DNA from: Narthecium ossifragum
Lineage: Eukaryota; Streptophyta; Magnoliopsida; Dioscoreales; Nartheciaceae
Reading direction: 5' to 3'
DNA: 64,000 nucleotides
Assembly (NCBI GenBank): GCA_963920575.1
Contig: OY986966.1
Location: forward strand, 3,740,130 to 3,804,129
The translations under genes were made by a program, and so were the position numbers. The notes under the pieces were generated by a model that made no database searches, was not told where the DNA came from, and worked only from the letters and a program-made list of their open reading frames with translations. Numbering within the stretch: the stretch's first letter is position 1; every line of letters begins with the position of its first letter. Positions 32,591-45,268 of the stretch are shown here, piece after piece.

Positions 32591-33988
32591 TTTTACACCT
32601 ATTTTTCAGGCATTTTTCCCATGTTTTTCCAACAAATTTTCCTATTTTTCGGCTTTTTCTGCTATTTTTCTACCATTTTTCCTATTTTTAGTTTACCTTT
32701 TTCTCTCTCCTCTCACCTCTTCTCCTCCTTCATTGTCGATGCCCCCGAGATCATCCTCCCCGCGACCACGTCTCCAGCGTCGCCCTGACCTCTGATCTCC
32801 TTCGATCTCCTCTTGAGCTCCTCCGCCGCATCCAAGTCTCGATCTCCTCCGATCTCCTCCCGAGCTCCTCCGCTGGATCCAAGCCCGTTCCTATCTCCAT
32901 CCTCATCTCCCTCATCCGCCGCTACGCCTGCACAGGCATGCCCATGAAGGAGATGGATGAGTTCCAATGACGGTGCGGGCTTGGACATGGTCCGCATGCG
33001 TGGCCGCCGCATCACCACCATCAATGGTGACGGCCGTCACGCCCTGCGCGATCCCCATCCCCATCATGCACGCCATCCTAGCAGCCGCCGCCACCACTGA
33101 CACGGACACCACCTCCCTGCCGCGGCTGCAGTCCCCGCCCCACCCTCAAGCACGACTCCCCGACAACGGCCTCCGCTGATCCTCGCCCCAGTGCTGACGA
33201 CCTCATCCCCAAGCCGACAAACTTTGCCAGACCTCATCCTCTCCGCCCATCACGCCTCCCTCATCTCCGAGCTCGGCCTCTCTCCTCTCCATCCATCGCA
33301 TGGTTCCGGCCCATCGCGTCAAGGCCGGAGCCCACGCCCGCGCCTCCATCTCCTCTTCCTTCCCTGTCAAGCTCTAGATTCCGAACGATGCCGACAACCT
33401 CTTTCCGTGACGATGGCCCTCCATATTCTCCTCCTTCCCTGATGACCTTATGCTCATTTCCTGTCATGATGCCGTCGGGAGTGGGGGATACGAACCAGCA
33501 CTTGGAAGATCTTGGAAGGATATTCTGGTCATTAAAAATTTATATCTAATCATAATGTTGACTTCAAGCACTAAACGCTTTAAGAAAAAGATATACGGCT
33601 TCTGGGCAAACATTTGCTTACCAAAGACCTGAACATCAACCTAAATGATCTCCTGGAGACCCTCTAGTTACTAATTACAAATAACAAAAAAAAAATTGAA
33701 GGGGGTATCAAAGCAAGCATCCTAATCTATGAAGGGGTATATTAGACTATGTTAGATTATTTTATATAAATTCACTTTCACCGATTGGCTTGAGGGTTGG
33801 TCAACTTGATATCATACGTATAATTACGTGTGAAGCTATATTAAAATAACTCCCTCTTATCTCAAACGTGTCCAGCTGGGGGTCTTCATAACCGGTCCAG
33901 CTGACTGTCCTTATAAAAGCTATTTAATTTGGGGCTGGCCATTGGTTTTAGTTGAATTCTCAGCCTGCTTATCTTCTCATCTTAACTG
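32591..33988. other. Repeat-like region, no gene recognised
   Basis: 32,700-33,450 is a C-rich segment with repeated GATCTCCTC/GAGCTCCTCCG stretches. It has ORFs on both strands without a recognised domain and may be the interior of the element carrying the motif array. 33,480-33,988 is AT-rich with nothing recognisable. Confidence 0.5.
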
Positions 33989-34360
33989 CCTCGTTTGGTT
34001 GGGATAAGGAATTCCATTTTTATCAAATACTATCTAATTCTTATTTCTATTTTCACTTTTATTTCTATTTCTATCCCCATTTTATTTCTACTTTTCAACC
34101 AATTATTATTATATTTTTTCTTTTTTTTTTAACCAATTATATCAATTTTATCCTTACTTTTTCACTTTTCAACTAATTATTACTTCATCCCTACTTTTCA
34201 ACCAATCACATTAACTTTATTTCTACTTTTTTAATCAAACATTACTAATTTATCACTACTTTTTAATAAAATACCATACATATTCCACTACTTATCCCAT
34301 GTTACCAATCCCTATTCCCTCTAATCCCGAAATAGACTTATCCCACAACCAAACGCACCC
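33989..34360. mobile_element. MITE-like element
   Basis: Starts CCTCGTTTGGTTGGGATAAG and ends with the inverted form CTTATCCCACAACCAAACGC. The interior is A/T-rich and pyrimidine-biased (TTTCTATTTTC repeats). Length about 370. This fits short non-autonomous DNA transposons of grasses and other monocots; the family was not determined. Confidence 0.5.
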
Positions 34361-35129
34361 GTTATGCAAACCTTACTAGGGTTACGTGACTTAGATATTT
34401 AGACAACCCAATTCTATTATGTGGCGCTCAGGTATTGGGCAACCTTCTGCTCACATGACAAATGGATTAACGCCGGTGGATTAACGATGTCGGTGGATTA
34501 AAGGAAATGAATCGGAGGAGTGAGGATCATGGGGGGAAATAGGATAGGAGGGCATCTTGGGAAGAAGAAAAATAAATTAGAAAAAATATAATGAATAAAA
34601 GTTATGCCATGTCATCAACCAAAAGGCTGATCAATGCTTGAGCGCCGCATTAAGTCGGCTAAACGACGACCCAAGTGGCGTCACCGTATCATAACTCTAT
34701 ATAATAACCCATGGGCCAAGATCCAAGAACTTTTTAGACCGTTATCTTACAGATTCGACCCATCACCTTCTCTTCTCATTCAATTCTAAACACGATAAAT
34801 ACCAAACACGAGATTGTTCCACTCTTTTAAGGCTGAGGAATGATTCAAACCCCACAAGACAAAGACATGGATCATTCTTTCCGGGTTTTTCTATCCATGA
34901 AAATATATCTTTTTGTGAGTTACTTCTGACTTTTTAAAGAAAGAATCATTAATCGTTGCAGAGTTCTAGAATCCAAGTCAACGCATCGCTCCTTTGTGTA
35001 AATGATCATGATGCCATCTTGATGGTCTTCTTCATGAGTAGCAGAGGTGTGGTAAACCTAAGAAGGTTTGTCTATGCCAGTGAAATCTTAAGGCCAAACG
35101 AGCGAAGGACAGGTGGAAAGAGGTGGCGG
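34361..35129. other. Upstream region of ferroportin-like exon 1a
   Basis: No gene seen. GCCGGTGGATTAACGATGTCGG repeats near 34,470-34,500. The 250 bases before 35130 would hold the 5' leader and promoter of the first alternative exon; no clear TATA box was identified. Confidence 0.4.
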
Positions 35130-35260
35130 ATGGAGGTGGTGGAAGAGAGCACGAGGAAGCCCCTCCTCGCCGGCGCCGCCAGTACTACTCTGAAACCCTT
35201 GTATCCGGCGCTCCTCAGGCGTATGTATGTTGGCCACTTTCTCGCTAGATGGGGAGCCAG
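35130..35260 (+). CDS. Ferroportin-like alternative first exon 1a
   Basis: ATG at 35130 encodes a 43-residue N terminus (MEVVEESTRKPLLAGA then LYPALLRRMYVGHFLARWGA) and ends AG|GTAATC at 35260 in the same phase as exon 1b. The acidic start with a KPLL motif resembles N-terminal sorting motifs of vacuolar transporters, but targeting cannot be decided from sequence alone. Confidence 0.7.
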
Positions 35261-38200
35261 GTAATCTCTCTCTCTCTTCCTCTCTTTCTCTATTGGTTTT
35301 GTGGTCGTTCTAAAAATTCGAACTTTTTCCAACATCGTTGCATCGCGAATGATTGGTATCCAAGTTTAACTTGATCATAGATAAGTTGAAATGTGAAAAC
35401 AAACGAACACTAAGAAACCTCTGCTGCTTCTATTTCTAACTCGAAAGATTATTGCACGAAGCTATGTGTCGTTTTGTAGAGATTGGTATGGATTTTGTAG
35501 TAAGAAATCCTTTCTTTTGTAATCAACCAATTCACCGATTTGAGAAAAAGTATTCCAAATCAGTTAAAATCTTCACAATAATCCTATGGTCCAAAGTACA
35601 ATACGGCCTAGTTAGTAATTGGGTGTTGAGTAGCTCAAGTGATTAGTAGCTTGGTGATGATAACGGATTGATCTTGAGGTCCAATCCCTAAGCCTCCAAG
35701 GTTTTTTTTTTTTTTTGATAAGTTGAGCTCAAAAACTAATGGTTATTTACACCACCAGGGGAGGCTTCAAGCCCATCCTCTGCTTGCCAAACAAAACCCG
35801 TGCCTTTACATTAGCAATTCTAGGTATATGCATAACAAACACAGATTCAAACTCCAAATACAATCTCCAAACTAGCTTTACAAGATCTTCTTCGTCTTTG
35901 GGCTAGACCCCGTTGTCCTCTCAATACTTCTACCACCTCCTTGGCATCAGATTCCACGATGACGCGCTTTTCATTTCTAACTCTAGCCCATTCTAATGTC
36001 CTTCAAATCGCGAACATTTCAGCTTCAAAAATAGAGCCAGCATCAATCCTCATGTCTTGCGCCCACTTGAGTTCCTCACTGCCCCCCAGTGCAACCACTC
36101 CAATCGTCGTACGTAGGCTACCTCCAAGCTCCCGTGCCGCGTCCAACTGCAGGGTCGTAATACATGTTCGACCTCCCATGTCTATGTTGTAGCTCTACTT
36201 GTGGCCCTGGTGAAGAGATTCCTCTGGCAGCCTTTTTTGCCCTTCTACCCATCACCTCCGTGGACTCTGTAGTATTCTCAAACATCCTATTGTTTCTATC
36301 CTTCCATATGAGCCAAACTGCATAGCTGAGCAATGCTTGAAGTCTTTGCACTCCTCCTTGGAAGAGCGAACAAATACCTCCATTGTAGAAACTCTATGTA
36401 GAAGTTCTATGTATGAAATGGCATAGCAATGTTGACGAGAACTTACTCGTCAGCCTAGGATTTTCGACTCCTCTGTTTCACGTGTGATCCAAGTGATCTT
36501 GTTACTAGAACAAGATTTCCAATCCACAGCACAAGTCCCTTCAATCTTAGTTCTTCTTCTTCACTGAATCTCTCCACTGTCTTTCCCACTGGTTTCTACT
36601 CAGTACCCTTCGAATTCTCTCAACTGTTCTTCTTTTTTAGAACCACTCGAACGGAAGGAGCAAAGCAGTGCTTGGGCCATGCGGTTCCGAAACCGTATTA
36701 AACAAACGGTTTTGATAACCGTTTCTAAACCATTCATTTATTGGTTTAAGTGGGTCTAGCCAGTGGGTTTAGTCATCATAGGCGGCTAGTTATAAACCAA
36801 CATCCATCATCAATAGAAATAAGCCTCCAAAGTTGTAGTTGAAAATATAGAGCATTTATTCCTAATTTAGGATAAAAGGTTTAATTAAACAAAAAAAATC
36901 AGGTTTAGAGCAAGACTATACTTTGCTTATGAGTGGAATGAAGGAGCAGAAGATACATATATAAGTGGTTGGCACCTCTTTGGTTGAGAATCTCCCGTGC
37001 GTGAGTACTGAGGTGGTCTTGATTCCAATACCCTCGAGGACTTTGTCGTGATTGTAAGGGCATTGCTCTGGGGTTAAAGGCTCAATTTAAATAAGAAAAC
37101 ATGATTGAATTGGAGGCAATATAAGCAATAGAAGTAACATTATTGGACTATTTATTGAGTTTAACTTTGTTGGTGGGGACCCCAAGTTTACTCCTTCCAA
37201 GTGGCATAGGTTTCATCCATGCATACTTTTGCATTCATGACTGAAGAAGTGAAGAGCACTGTCCACTTTCCAACATTAGCATCCCTTCGGACCCTTCCTT
37301 TCCTGTGCCTGCCTTTCTCTTACTACCATCATCATCATCATCATCAAGCTAAAGTTGTATGCCATAGTTGATATGGAGGAAGACAACATGAAGCAGCCTT
37401 ACCCCCCAAGAACCCCTCAGCTATCTCTCTGTTCATCCTACATTAGCCTGCAGCCCATGAATGATTCCTCAGTTACACAAGAACAAGCTCCTCCCCCTTC
37501 AAGTAGTTGTTATCAGCATTTTCCCTCCTCATCCTTCGTGACCTTGATGTATTTTGGGCACTTCCTTGCTAGATGGGGAGCAAGGTACTGTTCACACTCC
37601 AATTCTACCTACTTTTCTCTTTTATTGGCTACAGTGACTAATTTGTTACAATTAGGGGGGCAACAGTCTTAAAGAGCCATTTATTTTGCAATTTTTTTAC
37701 TTATAAGCTTCCCATAGGTTTATACAGACATGTTTGTCAGTGTGTCTTCATGAAATTTGTAAGTCAGCACAGTGATTTCAAAGGAACTGATCGGTTTCTA
37801 GTTTCGCAGAATGTGGGAGTTTTCAGTTGGTTTGTATATGATCAACATCTGGCCAGACTCTTTGTTGTTCACTGCTGCCTATGGTGTAGTCGAATCTGCC
37901 TCCACAGCTCTTTTTGGTTCTGCTGTCGGAAACTGGGTGAATAGATTGACATATATGCAGGTCATTATTAGTTTACTCTGCGATATTCCTGTTCATAACT
38001 TTTGTGTAGCTCATGGAGCTGACAGACACTTTATCCTTTTGGCTCACAGGTAATTCGACTTTGGCTATTGACTCAGAATGTATCCTTTGTGGTGGCAGGA
38101 GTTGCAGTGACTGTGCTACTGGCTTTCGATAACATGATGTCCACTTCCTTTGTGACTTTTATGTTGCTAGTTATCCTGACCAATATATCTGGTGCAATTG

Positions 38201-40998
38201 GCGCGCTTTTGACTCTTGCTGGCACTATATTGATTGAGAGAGAATGGTAACCAATGATTACTTCCATTGATATGCTTTGAAAGTATCTTATTGCTGTTGA
38301 TGTTACTTATCTAGATATGATATTATTTTGGACTATTTGGTCTGGAAAAGAAATCATGCTTAAATGAATAAACTTTTCGTGGTATCTCAGGGTGGTGGTG
38401 ATCGCGAATGGCCAGCCTCCTGAAATATTAACAAAAATGAATGTAGTCATACGGAGGATTGATCTAATCTGCAAACTGCTTGCCCCTGTTTTTTCTGGCT
38501 TCATCATTAGCTTTATATCACTGAAAGTTTCATCAGCGATTTTTGTACTATGGAACATCTTATCAGTTTGGTTACAGTATTGGCTTCTGACCTCTGTATA
38601 TAACGGCATTCCTGCTCTGATTGAGAGTAATGAAAGGAGGAAAATAAAACACATTCCAGTTGAATCTTTGGACATTTCATCTGTTAGTGAGGGGAATGAG
38701 AATTTGATTGATGTTCATGGAAGGAATTTAGCATTGGACAAAGCTGATTGGAAAGGTAGAATCCTTCAATGGCTCTCAAAAATACCATATGGTGATGCTT
38801 GGATTTTATATGCAAGGCAAGAAGTGATGCTTCCAGGAGTAGCTTTGGCCTTGCTGTATTTTACTGTCCTAAGGTATTCAAGCTCTAAAAATTCTGCTGT
38901 CTTCTATATTAATGTTCCTTTCTTCAAATTATTTGTGTTGAATGCTAGAGGTCTCCCATGATTTTCAATTTTGTCACAAGCTTAGTGCCAAAGGACATTG
39001 AATTGCAGTTTCTCCCAACACCCATGCTTTGTATACGTAAACATATTTCTTGCATAAGAGCATGGTCTTCTGATTGTGGTTTAGACTTCCTTTTTTTTTT
39101 ATCTATCAATTGAAATAGATGGAGGAAAGCAGAAATAGTTCAAACATATTCCATGACATGTCAGGCATTAGCGTTGTTCTTTCAACACTGTATTCTTACC
39201 TTGCTTATCCTACACAAATTCAGATTGATACTTGTTGAGGAGCATTGGTAGAAGAAAAGCACAGAATGAGATATGTGCAAGGAGCTTTTTAGTAGTGAAA
39301 TCTTCCGTCATGCCTTTTCCTTCATGCAAGTAGAAAATTGCAGTGCTCAAATGCTTGTTAGTTACAAAAAAGTTGTTGACGTTACTGTGCTTCAAATGTT
39401 CATATAGCAAGACATGACACATACTAATTTTTACAGCTTCGGAACATTAATGACAGCTACACTTCAATGGAAAGGAATACCTGCGTATGTCATTGCAATA
39501 GCCCGAGGGATTAGTGCTATTGTAGGAATATCTGCCACATTTGTTTACCCAATAATACATGCACGGATTTCAACTCTGAGAACTGGATTGTGGGCTATTT
39601 GGACTCAGGTAATGTTTCCATTGTGTTTGAATTTATTGTAGACAATGCTTCTCGTAGTACATCTGATCTACTGTTTTATTAGCTACACGAGCTCATAGAT
39701 TAAAACATATATACATGGAATTAGATACTAATGAAACCAGGATTAGCACACATAATTGAGGTTATACACCACTAGCATATAATCTTATGTCATAGTAGGT
39801 TTTTGCCAATACTAGATTTTCTTAGCACATTGAAGTTGACTTAAAGATAACATGCAATGGCACAAACAAAACGAAGATTCACATGCAGTTTTTGCAAAGC
39901 ACATGAAGGATGGTGGATTCATATTGAGCAATGAAAGGCCGGCCTTTTAGAAATTGAAGTGTGTATGGAACAAGAAGATCCCGAGTTTCATTATCATACC
40001 AGATAAAATATGAATTACGGGACTTCATGCCTTCTAAAAGATTGCAATCTGTGCACAGGACCTCAATGTTCACCGACTGTTGTGGGTAGCTGTAATTTAC
40101 CTCCAGAAGTGCACAAAGCACAACCAAGATGCCTAATTCCTACTATTAGATTCATTAACATAATATTGATTTATGTGCTCAAGCATTATGTTTTGCAGTG
40201 GTGCTTTTTGCTAGTCTGTCTCGCTTCCATTTTGGTTCAAAGCAACATAGTTTCTGCATGGATGCTTATGAGTGGAGTTGCTGCTTCACGTCTCGGACTG
40301 TGGATGTTTGATTTGGCTGTCATGCAACAAATGCAGGTAGCAAATCATCTTAGAAATGTGTAGGCCTAACTAACTCTATTTATTCATCTCTTTATTATGA
40401 GTATGTACACTACCCTGCTTGATTTACAATTTGTGCTGAATGACATGACTTCGTCTTCCTTGAAGAAATTGAGCCTATGTACTTTTAGCTATTAATTTGC
40501 AGCCAAATGTTTTGCACCAGAGTGCTGTATTTTTCCTGAAGCACTTGTCCAACCTCTTTAGTCTGCAAGGATCACATTTGCTTGCTAATCTTCCTGATTA
40601 GACTACATACTTGGTAAAGCATTTAATCTTCAGTGACTTGCTATTTATCCTTTCCCCTGCCAGGATCATGTTCCTGATTCCGATCGTTGTGTCATAGGAG
40701 GGGTCCAAAACTCCCTTCAGTCCATGTTGGACTTGCTGACATACATTATGGGTGTCATTGTGTCAAATCCACGGGTACTGTATCCTAGAATTTGATGTTT
40801 ATTTTGTTCCAAATAGTCTTGCAGTGCAAACATTGTTGAACTTTGTTTTGACATCTTTCTTGACAGGATTTTGGCCAATTGGTGATCATGTCATTTATTC
40901 TAGTAACATCAGCAGCTGTACTATATACGTTCCACGTACATCGTGTAAGGAAGCATCTATTTCACTTTGAAAAGCTGTTTGCAAAACTTCAATGGTAA
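35130..40998 (+). CDS. Ferroportin/IREG-like iron transporter (SLC40 family), 8 exons with alternative first exon
   Basis: Metal exporter of the SLC40A family (plant IREG/FPN), a 10-12 helix membrane protein moving Fe, Co or Ni out of the cytosol to apoplast or vacuole. Coding blocks: exon 1a 35130-35260 or exon 1b 37373-37584, then 37810-37960, 38050-38246, 38391-38873, 39437-39608, 40199-40336, 40664-40774 and 40867-40998. All joins have GT/AG borders and phases match; the protein is 504 aa with exon 1a or 531 aa with 1b. Both first exons end in GHFLARWGAR. Exon 2 gives MWEFSVGLYMINIWPDSLL, exon 5 SFGTLMTATLQWKGIPAYV, and exon 8 the cytosolic tail ending in KLQW. The hydrophilic loop of exon 4 (NERRKIKHIPVESLD) lies between helices 6 and 7. 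A LINE sits in the intron between 1a and 1b. Confidence 0.9.
35702..36819 (-). mobile_element. 5'-truncated LINE (L1-type) in the ferroportin first intron
   Basis: Minus-strand non-LTR retrotransposon. A poly-A tail (T15 on the plus strand, 35702-35716) is followed upstream by a degraded RNase H domain (VIVESDAKEVVEVL near 35,930). Further upstream is the WLIWKDRNNRMFEN segment typical of the end of plant LINE RT proteins (near 36,290). A 15-base target duplication flanks it: TAAGCCTCCAAGGTT at 35689-35703 and TAAGCCTCCAAAGTT at 36820-36834, with one mismatch. Many stops; inactive. Confidence 0.78.
37326..37347 (+). repeat. (CAT)n microsatellite before exon 1b
   Basis: About seven CAT/ATC units 25 bases upstream of the exon 1b ATG, probably in its 5' leader. 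Confidence 0.7.
37373..37584 (+). CDS. Ferroportin-like alternative first exon 1b
   Basis: ATG at 37373 encodes 70 residues starting MEEDNMKQPYPPRTPQLSL and ending in MYFGHFLARWGA. The donor is AG|GTACTG. It differs from exon 1a throughout its N terminus but shares the last dozen residues and the splice phase. It is only 225 bases from exon 2, so it is the more likely default start. Confidence 0.75.
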
Positions 40999-42790
40999 GT
41001 CCTCTTATGCTTTAGTATTTTTCTGGTGCTGAAACTAATTAACTCCATTAGTAGACCAAATCAAAGGTAACAGTATTTGTTTAAGCATCCAAATCTTCCT
41101 TTTTGAACCTCAAAATTAAAGTATCAACACTGTATGACTTCTCTTGTTAAATGAGTATAACAAGCTTTTCTTCAGCAACTTTAGGTGATCGATTTGACTG
41201 TAGTTTTCTCACTGGTCTATTTTCAGAGGGAGGACTTCAGAGTCAACCATCCTTGTTGCTTCCAGGAAGAATCTGATCCCTTAAGATAGAGAAAGAAACT
41301 GGAAGTAATGAATTCTTTATACAAGTCAGTCAGTCTCTCATGTTGCTTCAAGTAAGAGCCTTCTTTCTTATTGGAGGTGCTACAGCTAATTGAGATTGCC
41401 AAGCTATCATCTTCCCATACTGACATTATGTCAAATTCATTGTTGGATTTCTCTGTTCTTTTTACAGTTGCACTAATCCTACTAGTTGGCACTTATTCGT
41501 ATCAAACCTGAACCTGGCTGAAGGTGGTCTAATTATAATCTCTTTCTCTGTACTCTTGCTTCTTTCTTCTCTCAGCTTGTCTGAATCTGGAACATGGACT
41601 CGTATGAATTCACTCTTCTTTCCTATCAGCTTAAACTTTAAAGATAATTGGTGAAGCTAACATGTACCTAATTTCACTATGAGAAAATTTAAGTCAAGTG
41701 ACATCTGGAGAAAACTTAAGACCCCCAAGGGAGGAGGAACTCAGTCAAGTCAGCCTACCGATTCTTTCAGATAAAGATCCTATGTTTCAGTGTACAGAAG
41801 GCTAAAAAACAGTACTCAGGACCAGCACTTTGATCACATCTATGATTCAGCACTGGAAATCATATAAAATGGAAGTCGAAAATATCCACGTGAGAGATAA
41901 GGCCAGCCACGTCGTTGCTTCCTGCTCCATCTCTCTCTATGTCTAGGTGTTTTTTTTTTTAATGGGCTCCACCCAAATCTGGCTTAATTTGTATTCATTA
42001 GCCCGGACAGAGATAGACAAGGATACGAAACGGAATCCAATCACTTGGCAAGCAAGGCATCCAGATTTTTATTTATGCATTTATTTTCTAGTGTAGTGCC
42101 CCCACTTGTGACGTAGCCACTCACAGCTAAGCTCTTATGTCACCTTCATGGGCCCCCAGCCCATCCCCCCCCCGTCCCCCACCCATTTGCATCAATATTC
42201 GTGCACGAAACCATTTACAGCGTTGACGTAGACGTGGCAGCGACTACCGCGTTATCCTACCGGACTTGGTCATCGGGATTTAATTAATTAAAAAACCCCA
42301 CCGCCAGCGGTTTAGCTACTTCCGACTAATTTATCCGGCTGTCGGTTACGCAATCACGCGCATCTGGACCGTCCAAATCCATCATCGGACGGTTAGACTT
42401 AGTCTCACCTCATAGGAAAATGACTCTCAAAGTAGCTTAACCACACCTCGGTTTTAATTCGGAAAAAAAAAATTAATAGACAGGTGACACGCCACATCAG
42501 CTAATGTGGGGCCCACTCAAAATAGTTTCCCTCACTACCATTTTAAATATTTTAATTTTTTTCATGTTTCCCTTTTCCAGCAGTTCATCATCTTCTATAG
42601 TAAAAGTCGAATAGGATTTAGATAATAAAAAACTAGCCACATCGTGTGTACATGACAGCATTCTATCGTAAAAATCTAACCACGTGGACGCTCTCTATTT
42701 TCCAACATGGGCCTCCCCCCCACCCCCCGTCGTAGAAGACACGAAGAAGAAGAAGAAGCTCCCAGCCGCCTGGGCCCCCCCATCCTCCCC
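40999..42790. other. Ferroportin 3' region and WRKY upstream region
   Basis: No additional gene recognised. 41,000-41,700 likely contains the ferroportin 3' UTR. 42,150-42,560 holds short GC- and AT-rich stretches with ACGTGGC-like and CACATCAGC motifs seen in common plant repeats. Confidence 0.5.
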
Positions 42791-42791
42791 C

Positions 42792-42829
42792 AGTCAAAGA
42801 AACGAGCTTTGACCGGCCATTCTAGTCAA
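42792..42829 (+). promoter_or_regulatory. W-box cluster upstream of the WRKY gene
   Basis: Three W-box cores (TTGAC or its complement GTCAA) lie in 38 bases: AGTCAAA at 42792, TTTGACC at 42808 and AGTCAAA at 42824. They sit about 260 bases upstream of the WRKY ATG. WRKY proteins bind TTGAC[C/T], and WRKY33-type genes are known to be controlled through such clusters, so auto- or cross-regulation is likely. Confidence 0.6.
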
Positions 42830-42964
42830 ACTTGTCGCCTCTCCTCCCCCTTCTCAGAAGCATCCTCATCTCCTAAACATCCACACGTACGTGTAACCCT
42901 GCTCCCTTCCTCTCATTCATATCCACCCCTACATAGCTAGCCACAGGCCAACCACCAACGACCA

Positions 42965-43084
42965 TTTCATTTCTTGCCAAGCTCCTCCTCCCTCCTCCTC
43001 CTCCTCCTCCTCCAAACTCCGTAGAGATCTCTCCAGCCAGCTCTCTTGTCTCTCTCTATCTAATCTTTATCTCTGTCTGTCTCT
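42965..43084 (+). promoter_or_regulatory. Pyrimidine-rich 5' leader of the WRKY gene
   Basis: CT-rich stretch with (CTC)n at about 42,985-43,012 and CTCTCT repeats leading to the ATG. This is typical of plant leaders; no upstream ATG was seen close to the start. Confidence 0.5.
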
Positions 43085-45268
43085 ATGGCTGCGTCTACGG
43101 GGAGCTTAGAGACGTCGGGCAACTCCCACCATGCAGGCTTCACCTTCTCCAACCACTTCACCTCCTTCTCGGACCTCCTCGCCGGCGCCGCCGACGATGG
43201 CTCCGGCCACAACTCGAGGCAGGGGGGTGTGCCCAAGTTCAAGTCCATAACTCCCCCGTCCTTACCCATCTCCCCTCCCCCCGTCTCCCCTTCCTCCTAC
43301 TTCAACATCCCAGCTGGGCTCAGCCCTGCTGAGCTCCTCGACTCCCCGGTCCTCCTGGCCTCTTCTAACGTGAGTGCTTCATACCAACAATTAATTCAAC
43401 TCTTTGAGATCTTTTATTTATTGCTAGATCTGGTCTGGGATCTATCATAGATCTCAATCAGCTCGTCTTCTTGCCTAAATTTAGTAAGGTGGTGTTGTTT
43501 TGCTAATAGATGCATGAACTCTTTTCAACAGATCTTTCCATCTCCGACAACTGGGACTTTTCCTCTCCAGACTCATAATTGGAGGGCTAACTATGCCAAT
43601 CATCATCATCAGGAGCAGCAGCAGCAGCAGCAGGGCGCCATGAAAGATGAAAACAGAGCCTCCTCTGAGTTCTCCTTTCAAACCAGAATATCCACCTACC
43701 AGCCCTCATCCATCGTTAATTCTTCGGTATGTCTTATGATCCTCAACATTAACATATCCTCATACATCTCTTGTTCAAACCATCTTCATGGTACTAATAG
43801 TCTTTCCTTTGTTCATGATTTTTATAGGAGGAAGGCTATAAATGTCAACAACAATCATGGAGGTACCAAGAAACCAACCCCACCTCACCTGAACGATCAA
43901 CTCTGAATTCCAACATCAAGAGTGAATTCATGGCTCCAATCCGAACCAGCTCTACTGATCAGTTCCTAACCCTGCAATCAAACAACCAATCAAACAATAG
44001 CACCATCCAATCCAACTCTACTAATAACCAACAGAGGAAGTCTGATGATGGCTATAACTGGAGGAAATATGGGCAGAAGCAGGTGAAGGGCAGCGAGAAC
44101 CCAAGGAGCTATTACAAGTGCACGTATCCGAATTGCCCAACAAAGAAGAAGGTAGAGAGGTCTTTGGATGGGCAGATCACTGAGATTGTCTACAAAGGCA
44201 CACACAACCATCCCAAGCCTCAATCCACCAGGAGGAACTCAGCTTCCTCTCAGGCAATTCATCCATTAGCTGCTTCTGAAGCATCCGAGAACTCGTTCGG
44301 GACGCCGCCGATGGAATCGGCGGCGACTCCTGAGATCTCATCGGCTTCGTTCGGGGACGACGACGTCGACATGAACTCTCAAAGGACCCGGTCAGGCGGC
44401 GATGAGCTTGACGAAGATGAGCCTGATGCAAAGAGATGGTAAGCCTTTCTCAATCCAAAACCTTTTAAGCTTATAAAACTTAAAAACTACATATATATTA
44501 ATAAGGAAGGTGATACTAAGATGGATGATGGTTTGCAGGAAGAAAGAAGGTGGTAACGAAGGGATTTCGGCGTCGGGGAATCGGACTGTGAGGGAGCCGA
44601 GGGTGGTGGTGCAGACCACCAGCGACATCGACATCCTCGACGACGGATACCGGTGGAGGAAATATGGGCAGAAGGTGGTGAAGGGGAATCCAAACCCCAG
44701 GTGAGCATTAGTTCTAGTGTTTCATAGATGAAATGTTTGATTGGATTTGGATTTGGAATTGAATTCTTATCATTTCTATGGAACCATTGATCACAACAGG
44801 AGCTATTACAAGTGCACCAGTGCTGGTTGCCCCGTGAGAAAGCATGTGGAGAGAGCGTCGCATGATCTGAGAGCAGTGATCACCACCTACGAAGGAAAGC
44901 ACAACCACGACGTGCCTGCAGCGCGCGGCAGTGGCTCGCATGCGGTGAGCCGGCCGTCGGCAGACAACGGCGGCGGCGGCATGACGACGGCTATAAGGCC
45001 GTCGGCGATGGCCACCCATTCTAACCACATGGCTAATAGCTCTCTCTTCAGCGGCGGACGTCCCAGCGCCGCCGCCGACAGGGATCAGAGCCAGCAAGCT
45101 CCGATCACACTGGAGATGTTGCAGTCGTCGTCTCGTAACTATGGATTCTCGGGTTATGAAAGCCTCATGAATCAGCAGCAGCAACAAAAACATATGGAGA
45201 ACATGTTCTCCAAGGCGAAAGAAGAACCAAGAGATCAGGACTTCTTTAGTGACTCGTTGTTGTGTTGA
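43085..45268 (+). CDS. WRKY33: WRKY33-like transcription factor (group I, two WRKY domains)
   Basis: Five exons: 43085-43369, 43532-43726, 43828-44438, 44539-44700 and 44800-45268. All have GT/AG borders and consistent phases, giving 573 aa. The N terminus has the MAPK-target SP cluster ([20 protein letters not shown], then [13 protein letters not shown]) that marks the WRKY33/25/26 clade. The first WRKY domain is [11 protein letters not shown] with zinc ligands C-C-H-H (CTYPNC ... HNH). The second is [11 protein letters not shown] ending in YEGKHNH, with an intron after PNPR, the position conserved in group I. A DDDVD acidic stretch and KRWKKE basic signal lie between. Nuclear DNA-binding regulator of pathogen and stress responses, binding W-boxes. 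The symbol is by similarity; orthology needs a tree. Confidence 0.93.

Noticed and set aside
32713..33467. C-rich ORFs in 32.7-33.5 kb as a protein gene
   Set aside because: Overlapping ORFs on both strands, repeated GAGCTCCTCCG words and no recognised domain.
34956..35129. Extended N terminus upstream of ferroportin exon 1a
   Set aside because: The open frame begins without a convincing ATG, and the family starts close to the membrane segment; ATG 35130 is the better start.
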